DNA of 23,588 nucleotides from a virus, in IMG/VR virus record IMGVR_UViG_3300035199_000156, positions 1 through 23,588 of that record; one strand, written 5' to 3'. Below, in pieces: positions 12,591 through 21,034 of this stretch. The notes beneath the pieces were generated by a model. That model did not search any database and was not told where the DNA came from. It saw nothing but the letters and a program-made list of their open reading frames with translations. Numbering within the stretch: position 1 is the stretch's first letter; every line of letters begins with the position of its first letter. A program made the position numbers and the translations under genes.

Positions 12591-14155
12591 ATATAAATAC
12601 TCAGAACGTATCACAGGCAGAAGAAGTATTTGAATTAGCTAGTAAAGATTTAATATCATTTGGCAAGCTGTTTCTACCTGATGACTTCATGCGCAGCGAA
12701 ACTCCTCCCTTTCACTATGAAGTATCAGATGCAATAGATGATAAATCTGTTAAGCAGCTTGCTATTATTCTCCCTCGTGGTCATGGAAAGACAGTACTGA
12801 CTAAAGCTTCAATTCTTAAAGACTTTGTATTTTGCCCTAAAGATGATATGTTATTTTATGCTTGGGTATCAGCAACTCAGAAACTATCTGTTGGTAATAT
12901 GGATTATATAAAACACCATCTTGAGTTTAATGATAAATTCTTATATTACTTTGGGAAGACTAAAGGAGGCAAGTGGACAGAAGAAGATATAGAATTATCT
13001 AATGGGTGTAAATTAATATCTAAATCTAATGTATCTGGTATTCGTGGAGGTGCAAAACTTCATAAAAGATATGACTTAATTATACTTGATGACTTTGAAC
13101 ACGAAGCAAATACTATTTCAAGAGATGCCCGTGATAAGAATGCTAACCTTGTAACTGCTGTTGTCTACCCTGCTATTGAACCTCATACTGGAAGATTAAG
13201 AGTTAATGGTACTCCAGTTCATTATGATTCTTTTATTAATAATCTGCTTATAAACCATGATAGAGCTAAATCAGATAATAAAGACTTTGCTTGGAAATTA
13301 ATTACATATAAAGCTATTACCAAGTCAGGAGAATCGTTGTGGCACTCTTGGTTTCCTAAGAAAAAGTTAGAAGAAAAGAAAAAATTCTATCATGATTCTG
13401 GACAAGCTTCTAAATTCTATCAAGAGTATATGATGGAAGTTCAAAGCGCTGAAGATTCATTATGGACAAGAAAACATATAAAATATTGGAAAGGTTTTTA
13501 TGAATATGGAGCTGATGACAACCAGAGTTATCTTATTATAGACGGTGAAAAATTTCCTGTTAACTGCTTTGTAGGGTGCGACCCTGCTACAGACATTGAT
13601 ACAAAAGAAGCAGATTTCTCTGTTATAATGTGTATCGCAATAGATAGTGATAATAATTTATATACCCTTGAATACGAAAGACACAGGAGTATTCCTACTA
13701 TAGGAGCTAAAAATGCTGAGAATGAAGTTATAGACAGGAAAGGTGTTGTAGACTACATATTAGAGATGCATCAAAAGTATCATTGTATATCATCTACTGT
13801 AGAAGATGTAGCTATGAATAGAAGTGTATTCCAAGCATTGAATGACGAAAGAAGAAGACTAAATAAATTTGATGTAGCTGTTATTCCAGAGAAACCAGGA
13901 GGAAGGCAGAAGATAAATCGTATATATAGTGGCCTTTCTGGCAGATTTAGCATGGGAACGGTACATATTAGAGAAAATATGTTTGATTTAACCAACGAAA
14001 TTGTTACTTTTGGACCTAGAATGGCTCATGATGACACTATAGAGGCACTTTTTTATGCAAACTTGCACTCATTTCCGCCAAATATGAAGAAAAATAAAGA
14101 AAATAGTACATGGTTTAAGCCAAAACGTAAAGCAAAGAGCTGGATTGTAGCATAA
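12587..14155 (+). CDS. terL: Terminase large subunit
   Basis: A 522-aa packaging motor. The N-terminal ATPase has Walker A RGHGKT (64-69) and Walker B LIILDDFE (164-171). The C-terminal RNase H-like nuclease shows an acidic residue D332 in FVGCDPATD, E406/D407 in SSTVEDVAMN, and D482/D483 in MAHDDTIEAL. It translocates DNA into the prohead and cuts it. GTG is the start, overlapping the SNase stop (GTGA). The length is normal. The C-terminus is basic. It should act with the terS product and the portal encoded downstream. Confidence 0.92.
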   Translation: MNINTQNVSQAEEVFELASKDLISFGKLFLPDDFMRSETPPFHYEVSDAIDDKSVKQLAIILPRGHGKTVLTKASILKDFVFCPKDDMLFYAWVSATQKLSVGNMDYIKHHLEFNDKFLYYFGKTKGGKWTEEDIELSNGCKLISKSNVSGIRGGAKLHKRYDLIILDDFEHEANTISRDARDKNANLVTAVVYPAIEPHTGRLRVNGTPVHYDSFINNLLINHDRAKSDNKDFAWKLITYKAITKSGESLWHSWFPKKKLEEKKKFYHDSGQASKFYQEYMMEVQSAEDSLWTRKHIKYWKGFYEYGADDNQSYLIIDGEKFPVNCFVGCDPATDIDTKEADFSVIMCIAIDSDNNLYTLEYERHRSIPTIGAKNAENEVIDRKGVVDYILEMHQKYHCISSTVEDVAMNRSVFQALNDERRRLNKFDVAVIPEKPGGRQKINRIYSGLSGRFSMGTVHIRENMFDLTNEIVTFGPRMAHDDTIEALFYANLHSFPPNMKKNKENSTWFKPKRKAKSWIVA

Positions 14156-14176
14156 TATAATAAAAAGGAGTAAATA

Positions 14177-14275
14177 ATGCCAAAAGGTAAAGGAACGTAC
14201 GGGAAAAAAAGAGGAAGACCACCTAAGAAGTCTAGAAAAAAAGCAAATAAAGCTGCTAAAAAGAAGAAGTACTAA
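14177..14275 (+). CDS. 32-aa AT-hook-like basic peptide
   Basis: The ORF reads MPKGKGTYGKKRGRPPKKSR and then a Lys/Ala-rich tail ending KKKKY. KRGRPPKK is a near-classical AT-hook core (RGRP), which binds the minor groove of A/T-rich DNA. AAAAAGGAG lies about seven bases upstream of the ATG, and the stop overlaps the endolysin ATG (TAATG). Small Lys-rich peptides next to packaging genes are common in phages, possibly as DNA-condensing or packaged proteins; the role here is inferred. Confidence 0.65.
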   Translation: MPKGKGTYGKKRGRPPKKSRKKANKAAKKKKY

Positions 14276-14655
14276 TGCCAAGATTCGGAAGAAGAAGTAA
14301 AGAACGTCTAAAAGGCGTCAATTCAAAACTCGTTAATGTTCTAAATGAATTGATTAAAATCATGGATGTCACTATTATAGAAGGAGTGAGGTCTAAAGAA
14401 AGACAAGCAGAACTCCTTGAAAAAGGAGCAACGAAGGTTAAATATTCAAGGCATATGGAAGGTAAAGCTGTAGATTTAGCTCCTTATCCTATAGATTGGG
14501 ATGACAGAGAAAGATTCCATTACATGGGTGGTATGATTCGAGGCATTGGTAAACAACTTAATGTGAATATTCGATGGGGTGGCGACTGGGACTCTGATGG
14601 TGAAATTAAAGATAACAACTTCGATGACTTAGTTCATGTTGAGATAAGAGATTAA
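14275..14655 (+). CDS. M15-family peptidoglycan peptidase (endolysin)
   Basis: A 126-aa single-domain zinc peptidase of the M15 (VanY/T5 endolysin) type. Visible signatures are R39 in GVRSKERQAELL, H60 and D67 in SRHMEGKAVDL (the HxxxxxxD zinc motif), and D118, H121 and E123 near the end in DDLVHVEI. It likely cuts the L-Ala-D-Glu or D-Ala-D-Ala peptide bond of the host wall at lysis. No signal peptide is present, so release would need a holin; none is recognised here. It is coupled to the upstream AT-hook ORF. Such short M15 proteins can also be virion-associated. Confidence 0.85.
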   Translation: MPRFGRRSKERLKGVNSKLVNVLNELIKIMDVTIIEGVRSKERQAELLEKGATKVKYSRHMEGKAVDLAPYPIDWDDRERFHYMGGMIRGIGKQLNVNIRWGGDWDSDGEIKDNNFDDLVHVEIRD

Positions 14656-14656
14656 A

Positions 14657-15295
14657 ATGTCTTTAATAGGTGATAGAAGGTCATTATTAGATATTGTGAC
14701 TAGTGGCAAATATAAAACTTCATCAGATATTCCTCAAATGTCTACTACAGGTAAAGTAACTCCAGAGAATTTATCATGGTTATATGAAAGATTTTTCCCA
14801 GATAAACAATATGATGTTAAAGGAGGCCCTGGTTTTGCTCTAGAAGCAGTATCTCCTGCTGGAATAATTAAGAAAGCTAATACAGCAAAATCTCTATTTC
14901 AGGGATGGAGAGATAATTTATATGCATATGCAGATACACTTAGTAAAAAACAGCGTAAAAAAAGTGGTATAGATGGAATTATTGCGAGGGCTTGGGATGA
15001 ATTAAGTTATGCAGCTGAAACTAACGATATACCTTTTGTTCAAGGAAAATTGCAATCTATTAATAAACATGAAGGATTTAATAAGTTTGTTAAAGTACCA
15101 GATATTACTACTGAAGGAGTTGCTGGAGGAGCTGCAAAACAAGCTAAGAAAGTAAGAGGTGCTCCTATTGAAGAACAACAAAGAATTGCGAATAGGCAAA
15201 GTCGTGATTTAGCAGCTGAAAGAAGAGCAAAATCTAAACAAAAAAGAATAGATAAAGGCCTCGAAAGAGGTTCACGAAGGTCAGGAAAATATTAA
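14657..15295 (+). CDS. Unrecognised protein upstream of the portal
   Basis: A 212-aa protein. After an N-terminal helical part, residues 55-80 contain GGPGFALEAVSPAGIIKKAN, a Gly/Pro/hydrophobic block followed by basic residues. It resembles the GALDLAFTVPVVGGSLKTGF block in the 572-aa protein and segments in phage ejection proteins. The rest is helical and increasingly basic, ending in an Arg/Lys-rich tail (about 160-212). The start lies one base after the endolysin stop and the 3' end overlaps the portal start. Ejected virion protein is a guess from composition. Confidence 0.7.
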   Translation: MSLIGDRRSLLDIVTSGKYKTSSDIPQMSTTGKVTPENLSWLYERFFPDKQYDVKGGPGFALEAVSPAGIIKKANTAKSLFQGWRDNLYAYADTLSKKQRKKSGIDGIIARAWDELSYAAETNDIPFVQGKLQSINKHEGFNKFVKVPDITTEGVAGGAAKQAKKVRGAPIEEQQRIANRQSRDLAAERRAKSKQKRIDKGLERGSRRSGKY

Positions 15296-17532
15296 TGGCA
15301 AGAAAAACACAAAAGACAAAAGCTGGAAAGAATAAACAACTGTGGGATAGAGCGAATACATCATATCGTTCTAAATGGCAGTCAATATCTCAGAAAGGTT
15401 ATGATTTCTATCTTGATGAGCAATTAACTAAAGAAGAAATAGAAGTATTGCAAGAATCTGGGATGCCTACATTCACAATTAATAGGGTAACTCCTATTGT
15501 TGAGATAATGAAATACTTCGTTACTGCTAATAATCCTAGATGGAAAGCAGTAGGTGTAACAGGAGATGATACTGATATTGCACAAGTTCATTCAGATATA
15601 GCAGACTATTGCTGGCATCTGTCTAATGGTAAATCTATATATAGTCAGGTAGTTCTTGATAGTCTTACTAAAGGTATTGGATACTTTATGGTAGATATTG
15701 ATGCTGACCAAGATAGAGGGATGGGAGAAGTTATATTCAGTAGAGTTGACCCTTATGATGTTTATGTAGACCCTTCTAGTAGAGATTTCTTATTTAGAGA
15801 TGCTTCTTTTATTACAGTTAGGAAGAATCTTACAAGAACTCAGTTAATAAATATGTTTCCTGAGTTTAAGACAAAGATTAAAAAAGCAGCAGGTGCTTCT
15901 GAAGTAGTTTCATATTCACAAAGAGATATTGATTTATCAGCTAATATACAAGGTGAAGATATTACAATGGGTATTAAGCCTGATGGAGAAGATGATGATA
16001 TAATCCCATACTATGAGACATATACTAAAGTAAAGCATGCATATAGGAATGTTTTTATACGAGTAAAACCTTCTGAAGAGCAGATGGAAACTATAAGAAT
16101 GGAAGTTGAAGAGAAGTTAACTGACTTCCAAAAAGAGATAGAAGTTGGTCTTATAGAAAAACAAATGCAAATAGAACAAGCTGTACAAGCTGGTGAGATT
16201 ATTCCTGAAAGAGGTAAATTAGAATTAGAAAGAGCTCATAAGATGGCTGCTCAAGCTCTAGAAGAACAGAGAATGCAGTTAATGTCAGAAGCTCAAGATA
16301 AAGCAACTATCATTGACCAACAAATAATGACAGAAGCTAATTATAAGATTTTACAGGAAAGTGAAGGTATTGTAGATGCAATTCCATTTTATGAGAACAG
16401 AGTGCATCTTACTTGTACAGTAGGTGACGATGTTTTCTTATATGAGAGAATATTAGAGATTATGGAGTATCCTATTATTCCTATTCCTTATATGTATACA
16501 GGAACTCCGTATCCTATGAGTGCTGTGACTCCTATGATTGGTAAGCAACAGGAAATCAATAAAGCTCATCAAATCATGTTACATAATGCTAACTTAGCTT
16601 CTAACTTGAGATGGATGTATGAAGAAGGTTCAGTACCTGAAGAAGAATGGGAAAGATACTCATCAGCACCCGGTGCATTATTAAAGTATAGACAAGGATT
16701 TGCAGCTCCAACTCCTATATTACCAGCTCCTATTAATAATGCTTTCTTTACTGTAGTACAACAAGGAAAGTCTGATGCTGAATATATAGCAGGTGTTCCT
16801 TCAGCTATGATGGGATTTACTCAAGAACAACCTGAGACATATAGAGGATTACTCGCAAATGATGAGTTTGGTACTCGTAGATTAAAAGCATGGATGGGTT
16901 CTATCGTAGAACCTGCTCTTGAACATCTTGGTAAATGTTTCCAGATGATGGCTCAAAATCATTATTCTGTAGAAAAGGTATTTAGAATTGTACAACCTGA
17001 AGCTGGTCAGGCTCCAGACCAAGAAAAAGAATCAAGGATTAATATTCCTATTTATAATGATTATGGTAAAGTAATTAGTATGTATAAAGATTATTCTAAC
17101 GCAAGGTTTGATGTAAGACTTATAGCTGGAGCAACAATGCCTGTTAATAGATGGGCCCTTCTTGAAGAATACTTCAGATGGTTCCAAGCAGGATTAATAG
17201 ATGATATTGCGATGATAGGTGAAACAGACATTAGAAATAAGAAAAGTATTGTTGAAAGAAAATCAATGTATTCACAGATGCAACAACAAATGTCATCTAT
17301 GGAAGAAGCATTGAAAGACAAAGAAGGAACTATTGAAACATTAGAGCGTCAGTTAGTACAAGCTGGTATTAAGATGAAGATTGGAGATGCTGGTAATGAG
17401 ATTCGTAAAGATGTATTAGATACAGAAGCTCAGCAAAAACTACTCAGAGGTATGATGAAAACAGAATTTGACAAAGCAAAAGCTGAGTTGCAAATGGCTA
17501 AAAAATTAGGAAATGAAGAAAGTAAAGAGTAG
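15295..17532 (+). CDS. Portal protein (P22-like)
   Basis: A 745-aa protein, close to the P22 portal's length. The N-terminus fits P22-type portals (LWDRANTSYRSKWQSISQKG, PTFTINRVTPIVEIMKYFVT, RVDPYDVYVDPSSRD), as does the region after 400 (YPIIPIPYMYTGTPYPMSAV, QQEINKAHQIML). It forms the dodecameric ring at the head vertex through which terminase pumps DNA. Residues about 259-340 are a strongly charged helical segment (EEQMETIRMEVEEKL and onward) that looks like an added coiled coil. The C-terminus is also helical and Gln/Lys/Glu-rich. The start overlaps the upstream stop (TAATG). Confidence 0.88.
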   Translation: MARKTQKTKAGKNKQLWDRANTSYRSKWQSISQKGYDFYLDEQLTKEEIEVLQESGMPTFTINRVTPIVEIMKYFVTANNPRWKAVGVTGDDTDIAQVHSDIADYCWHLSNGKSIYSQVVLDSLTKGIGYFMVDIDADQDRGMGEVIFSRVDPYDVYVDPSSRDFLFRDASFITVRKNLTRTQLINMFPEFKTKIKKAAGASEVVSYSQRDIDLSANIQGEDITMGIKPDGEDDDIIPYYETYTKVKHAYRNVFIRVKPSEEQMETIRMEVEEKLTDFQKEIEVGLIEKQMQIEQAVQAGEIIPERGKLELERAHKMAAQALEEQRMQLMSEAQDKATIIDQQIMTEANYKILQESEGIVDAIPFYENRVHLTCTVGDDVFLYERILEIMEYPIIPIPYMYTGTPYPMSAVTPMIGKQQEINKAHQIMLHNANLASNLRWMYEEGSVPEEEWERYSSAPGALLKYRQGFAAPTPILPAPINNAFFTVVQQGKSDAEYIAGVPSAMMGFTQEQPETYRGLLANDEFGTRRLKAWMGSIVEPALEHLGKCFQMMAQNHYSVEKVFRIVQPEAGQAPDQEKESRINIPIYNDYGKVISMYKDYSNARFDVRLIAGATMPVNRWALLEEYFRWFQAGLIDDIAMIGETDIRNKKSIVERKSMYSQMQQQMSSMEEALKDKEGTIETLERQLVQAGIKMKIGDAGNEIRKDVLDTEAQQKLLRGMMKTEFDKAKAELQMAKKLGNEESKE

Positions 17533-17562
17533 TTGTATCATACTATTTACCATTATTATATT
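17533..17562 (+). promoter_or_regulatory. Weak promoter candidate before the scaffold gene
   Basis: TTGTAT (17533-17538) and TATATT (17557-17562) have an 18-base spacer, the same layout as at 9011-9040. The first 11 bases, TTGTATCATAC, equal the start of the fourth palindromic box at 8537. This could be a capsid-gene promoter under the same control, or coincidence in A/T-rich DNA. Confidence 0.3.
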
Positions 17563-17585
17563 TTGAACAATAAAAAGGATAGCAA

Positions 17586-18443
17586 ATGGAACAAGAACAA
17601 GTAAGCAACGCCAATACGGCCCCTGAAAGTAATGTCCAAGAGACCACATTTGATGTTGATGCCTCTGATGACTTTTTTAGCTCATTAGACACATCCGTCA
17701 ATGGTGGTATTCAAGACGACCCCGAACTTATACAGACAACCTCAGTACAAGGTGATAATACACCACAGAGCCCTAGTGAAGTTCAGCAGCAAGGCGAAGA
17801 CGCTTTGCAAAAGAGGTATAGTGATTCAAGTAGAGAAGCTAAAAGATTAAACGGACAGCTTAAGGAAATTGAACCATATATGCCTATACTCGATGCAATG
17901 AGAGAAGACCCTAATTTAATTCAGCATGTGCGGAATTACTTTGAGGGTGGTGGTCAAGCTCCTCAGACAATGACAGAAAAACTGGCGTTACCTGAAGATT
18001 TTGTATTCGATGCTGATGATGCTTTCAGCACTCCTGACTCCGATTCAGCGAAAGTGCTAGGTGCAACGGTAGACGGTATTGTGCAACAAAGGCTAAATGG
18101 TGCTTTGAAAACACAGAAAACTGAAAACCAGAGGTTAGCTAAAGAGACAGCTTTTCGTCAAAAACATGAAATGACAGACGATGAGTGGACAACATTTGTT
18201 GACTTTGCTAAAACCAAATCACTTGAACTAGAAGATATTTATTATCTAAAGAATCGACAGAATAGAGAAGCTAATATAGCTGATAGTACTAGAGAACAAA
18301 TGGCTAGTCAAATGCGCAAAGCGCAATCACAGCCTCGTTCTTTAGCTACAGCAGGAAGCACTCCAGTCGAACAATCTCCAGACGACTCAGTATTTGATGC
18401 CATAGCAGGACTTGACTCCGAATTAGACTCGGCATTTGGCTAA
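17586..18443 (+). CDS. Capsid scaffolding protein-like
   Basis: A 285-aa, acidic, low-complexity and helical protein between portal and capsid genes, the usual place of a scaffold. The first 75 residues are disordered and rich in Asp/Ser/Gln; the middle (QKRYSDSSREAKRLNGQLKE, VQQRLNGALKTQKTENQRLA) is helical; the end is a short amphipathic acidic helix (SVFDAIAGLDSELDSAFG) that could bind the capsid. Scaffolds direct prohead assembly and then leave. AAAAAGGA precedes the ATG. The call rests on position, charge and helical content, as scaffolds have little sequence identity. Confidence 0.7.
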   Translation: MEQEQVSNANTAPESNVQETTFDVDASDDFFSSLDTSVNGGIQDDPELIQTTSVQGDNTPQSPSEVQQQGEDALQKRYSDSSREAKRLNGQLKEIEPYMPILDAMREDPNLIQHVRNYFEGGGQAPQTMTEKLALPEDFVFDADDAFSTPDSDSAKVLGATVDGIVQQRLNGALKTQKTENQRLAKETAFRQKHEMTDDEWTTFVDFAKTKSLELEDIYYLKNRQNREANIADSTREQMASQMRKAQSQPRSLATAGSTPVEQSPDDSVFDAIAGLDSELDSAFG

Positions 18444-18486
18444 ATAATAGCTAAGTGCCTTAATTTAAAATAAGGAGAAGGCTAAA

Positions 18487-20001
18487 ATGGCTGACTTATT
18501 CTCACTCGAGTCAACCGCTGATATCGGTGGTGGCGCGGCGGGTTCCAGACTTGGAACTAGTCTAGACACTGGCGTTCTTCGCAGAAAGTATAACTTTGGA
18601 GATAGAGTTTCGGAGCTAAATATAGCTTCAGACCCTTTCTTCCGATTTGTATCTAAAGTTGCGAAGAGACCAACGGATGACCCTGAGTTTAAATTCACAG
18701 AAAGACGACCTTCCTTTCATAAACGGTATTCATACATTGTAGCTCATCAGGCTGCATCTTCTGGTCAACACAGTGCTGTTGATACTGAAGCAACTGCAGC
18801 AGCTGGTTTATTAAATGCTACAGATGAATTATGGTTACTTATGGGTACTGATTATGATTATAGAGGAAATAAAGGCAATAGATATGGTCAAACAACTAAT
18901 GATGAAGTAAAAGTTGGTGACAATTATACTATGCCTAAGTTCTTTCTTCCAGACCAGATAGTTAAGTTAAATCTTGGAGCTGATGGTGTTCCTGGAACAC
19001 AAACAGAGTATTGCCTTGTAAAGGTAATTGAACTAGGAAGCACGGTTGGTACTGATGAATATTTGAATATTAAAGTAAGAGTAGTTAGAGAACCTGCAAG
19101 TGTTGGTTCTAATCTTGACTTTTGTTCTTATTCAACAGCTTCATTATCACTAGATAATGTATCAATCGCTGGTAGTAGTATTTCAAGTACTCTTGAGGCA
19201 AAGAGGTGTTATGTAGTAGGTACTGCTCACGCTCAAGGCTCAGGTTACCCTGAAACATGGAAAGACCAACCTTTCTCGACTGGATATGGACGCACTCAAA
19301 TTTGGAAGACTGCGATGGCAATGGATAACACTACTCGTGCTACCGTGCTAAAGTATGAAGCAAATGAGTGGGCTCGTGTTTGGAAAGAAAAGTTGATTGA
19401 ACATAAATGGGATATTGAACAGAGCATTCTGTTTGGTTCTCAATACGACTCAGGTGATGAGTGGTATACACAAGGTGCTGTTGATTTTATTTCAAGTTAT
19501 GGTAACGTGTTTAGTTTGACACACGCAACTAAAACACAAGACGATTTCTTGGATGACATGAGCAGTTTCTTAGACCCACGACACAATAATGCAAATGCAT
19601 CATTGTTCTTTGTGGATACAGCAACATATAATTGGCTCCATAAATTGAGTGGATATTTCTCGAATAATATTGAGGTATCTTCAAATTTTAGAGCAGATAT
19701 GTCGTTAACTGCTAAAAAGAAGGTATTTGGAGTGGATATTAGTGTTATTTCTACACCTTTCGGTGATATGAATGTAACACGGAATATTCATTTAGATGGA
19801 CATCCAATTAAGATTCTTGCCGTCAACATGAAGCACTGTAAATACAGACCTCTTGTTGGTAATGGTTTGAATCGTGATACTGCAGTCTATGTAGGTGTCC
19901 AAACCTTAGAAAACAGTGGCGTTGACCGTAGGGTTGACTTAATTCAAACAGAAGCTGGGATGGAATGGCAAATGCCTGAAGCTCATGCTTACTGGTCGTA
20001 A
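18487..20001 (+). CDS. Major capsid protein
   Basis: A 504-aa HK97-fold capsid protein, similar in my memory to the SU10/phiEco32-type capsid family: an N-terminal DPFFRFVSKVAKRPTDDPEF motif, ERRPSFHKRY, a central helix with EANEWARVWKEKLIEHKWDI, and a C-terminal segment ISVISTPFGDMNVTRNIHLD. It forms the icosahedral shell. The SD AAGGAGAAGG is strong and lies at the end of a small CCTTA/TAAGG hairpin (18458-18475). It follows the scaffold and precedes the decoration-like genes. Confidence 0.85.
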   Translation: MADLFSLESTADIGGGAAGSRLGTSLDTGVLRRKYNFGDRVSELNIASDPFFRFVSKVAKRPTDDPEFKFTERRPSFHKRYSYIVAHQAASSGQHSAVDTEATAAAGLLNATDELWLLMGTDYDYRGNKGNRYGQTTNDEVKVGDNYTMPKFFLPDQIVKLNLGADGVPGTQTEYCLVKVIELGSTVGTDEYLNIKVRVVREPASVGSNLDFCSYSTASLSLDNVSIAGSSISSTLEAKRCYVVGTAHAQGSGYPETWKDQPFSTGYGRTQIWKTAMAMDNTTRATVLKYEANEWARVWKEKLIEHKWDIEQSILFGSQYDSGDEWYTQGAVDFISSYGNVFSLTHATKTQDDFLDDMSSFLDPRHNNANASLFFVDTATYNWLHKLSGYFSNNIEVSSNFRADMSLTAKKKVFGVDISVISTPFGDMNVTRNIHLDGHPIKILAVNMKHCKYRPLVGNGLNRDTAVYVGVQTLENSGVDRRVDLIQTEAGMEWQMPEAHAYWS

Positions 20002-20014
20002 GGAGGTATGAATA

Positions 20015-20491
20015 ATGAGTATACCTTTATATGGACAAAATAAAGATGGTGATGCATTAGATAGTGTTGCTCTTAGTCGCGGTTATACGAAAATAGCGGC
20101 AGGTGTAACACTTGATGGGTCAGAAGGAGGCGTAATTCATATAGCTGATGCTGATGCTTGTGCTATTGTTCTTCCTACAATTTCAGCAGCTATTAATGGG
20201 GTTGAATACAAGTTCATTATGGCTAATGATGCTGGTGGAAGTATCACTATAACATCTAACGATTCTGCTGGTAATTACTATCAAGGAACTCTTGCAGTTC
20301 ATCAAGTTGATGCCGATGATGGTTTTGCAGCCAATGGTAGTTCAAATAATATTATTACTATGAATGCTACAACAACTGGTGGCTTACTTGGTTCTGAAGT
20401 AAATGTCAGAGCTATGTATAGAGTTGGTTGGGCAGTATGGGGTAATGTGTTTGGAACTAATGGTACTGCAGCAACTCCGTTTAGCGGTTAA
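20015..20491 (+). CDS. Capsid decoration-like protein (copy A)
   Basis: A 158-aa beta-rich protein. Residues 27-68 (GGVIHIADADACAIVLPTIS, then VEYKFIMAN) share a layout with the next gene: a short strand, 'TLP/VLP', then 'xxKFI'. Directly after the capsid gene, such proteins are usually head-decoration or short head-fibre subunits. The SD AAGGAGG lies eight bases upstream. An earlier ATG at 20007 gives only a short dead-end frame. The C-terminus is Gly/Thr/Asn-rich. The role is inferred from position and fold pattern. Confidence 0.55.
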   Translation: MSIPLYGQNKDGDALDSVALSRGYTKIAAGVTLDGSEGGVIHIADADACAIVLPTISAAINGVEYKFIMANDAGGSITITSNDSAGNYYQGTLAVHQVDADDGFAANGSSNNIITMNATTTGGLLGSEVNVRAMYRVGWAVWGNVFGTNGTAATPFSG

Positions 20492-20502
20492 GGGGGTTCC
20501 TA

Positions 20503-20940
20503 ATGGCTAAATTAGGTGCAAGCGCTGGTTGGTCTGGCAATTATTGTGAAGACCTGACAGCAACCAAATCATTAGCTCCATCTGATTCAGGTAAGGTGTT
20601 TTTTCTTAATGCTACAACTGAGTTTACAACAACTCTTCCTTCAGTTGCTGATGCAGGTGCAGGTTGGAATTGTAAGTTCATTGTAAAAGCGGCTCCTGAT
20701 GGGGACGATTATGTTGTTACAGAGAAAACATCGGCAGATACTAATGTCATTATTACTAATGGCATTAATGAGTTAGAAGTTGATACGACTAATGATGGAC
20801 CAAGCAATACAGGCCATACTACAATTACTTTTGCTGATGGCGTTGCTATCGCAGGTGATTATGTAGAAGTCTTATGTGATGGTACTAACTATTATGCTAC
20901 TGGACAGACTAAAGCTGACGGTGGAATAACACTTGCTTAA
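20503..20940 (+). CDS. Capsid decoration-like protein (copy B)
   Basis: A 145-aa beta-rich protein. GKVFFLNATTEFTTTLPSVA followed by WNCKFIVKAA (30-63) lines up with the matching segment of the preceding protein, and both end in a strand pair (here DYVEVLCDGTNYYATGQT). This suggests two diverged copies of a head-decoration or fibre domain. AAGGGGG precedes the ATG. It is the last gene of the capsid group before a hairpin-containing gap. Confidence 0.55.
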   Translation: MAKLGASAGWSGNYCEDLTATKSLAPSDSGKVFFLNATTEFTTTLPSVADAGAGWNCKFIVKAAPDGDDYVVTEKTSADTNVIITNGINELEVDTTNDGPSNTGHTTITFADGVAIAGDYVEVLCDGTNYYATGQTKADGGITLA

Positions 20941-20954
20941 TCTAAACAGATAAA

Positions 20955-21023
20955 ATAAGGTGATTGCTACTCCTTGATATTTTTCAGCTTCCTTTCTAAT
21001 ATTGGGGAGTGGCATAACCTTAT
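20955..21023 (+). promoter_or_regulatory. Long imperfect hairpin between capsid and adaptor genes
   Basis: ATAAGGT (20955-20961) pairs with ACCTTAT (21017-21023), and GCTACTCC (20966-20973) pairs with GGAGTGGC (21006-21013) with one G-U pair, around a 32-base loop. It has no U-run, so it is not a classical terminator. It ends 11 bases before the ATG at 21035, whose own SD is weak. RNase processing or translational control is possible. Confidence 0.5.
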
Positions 21024-21034
21024 AAAGATAAAAT

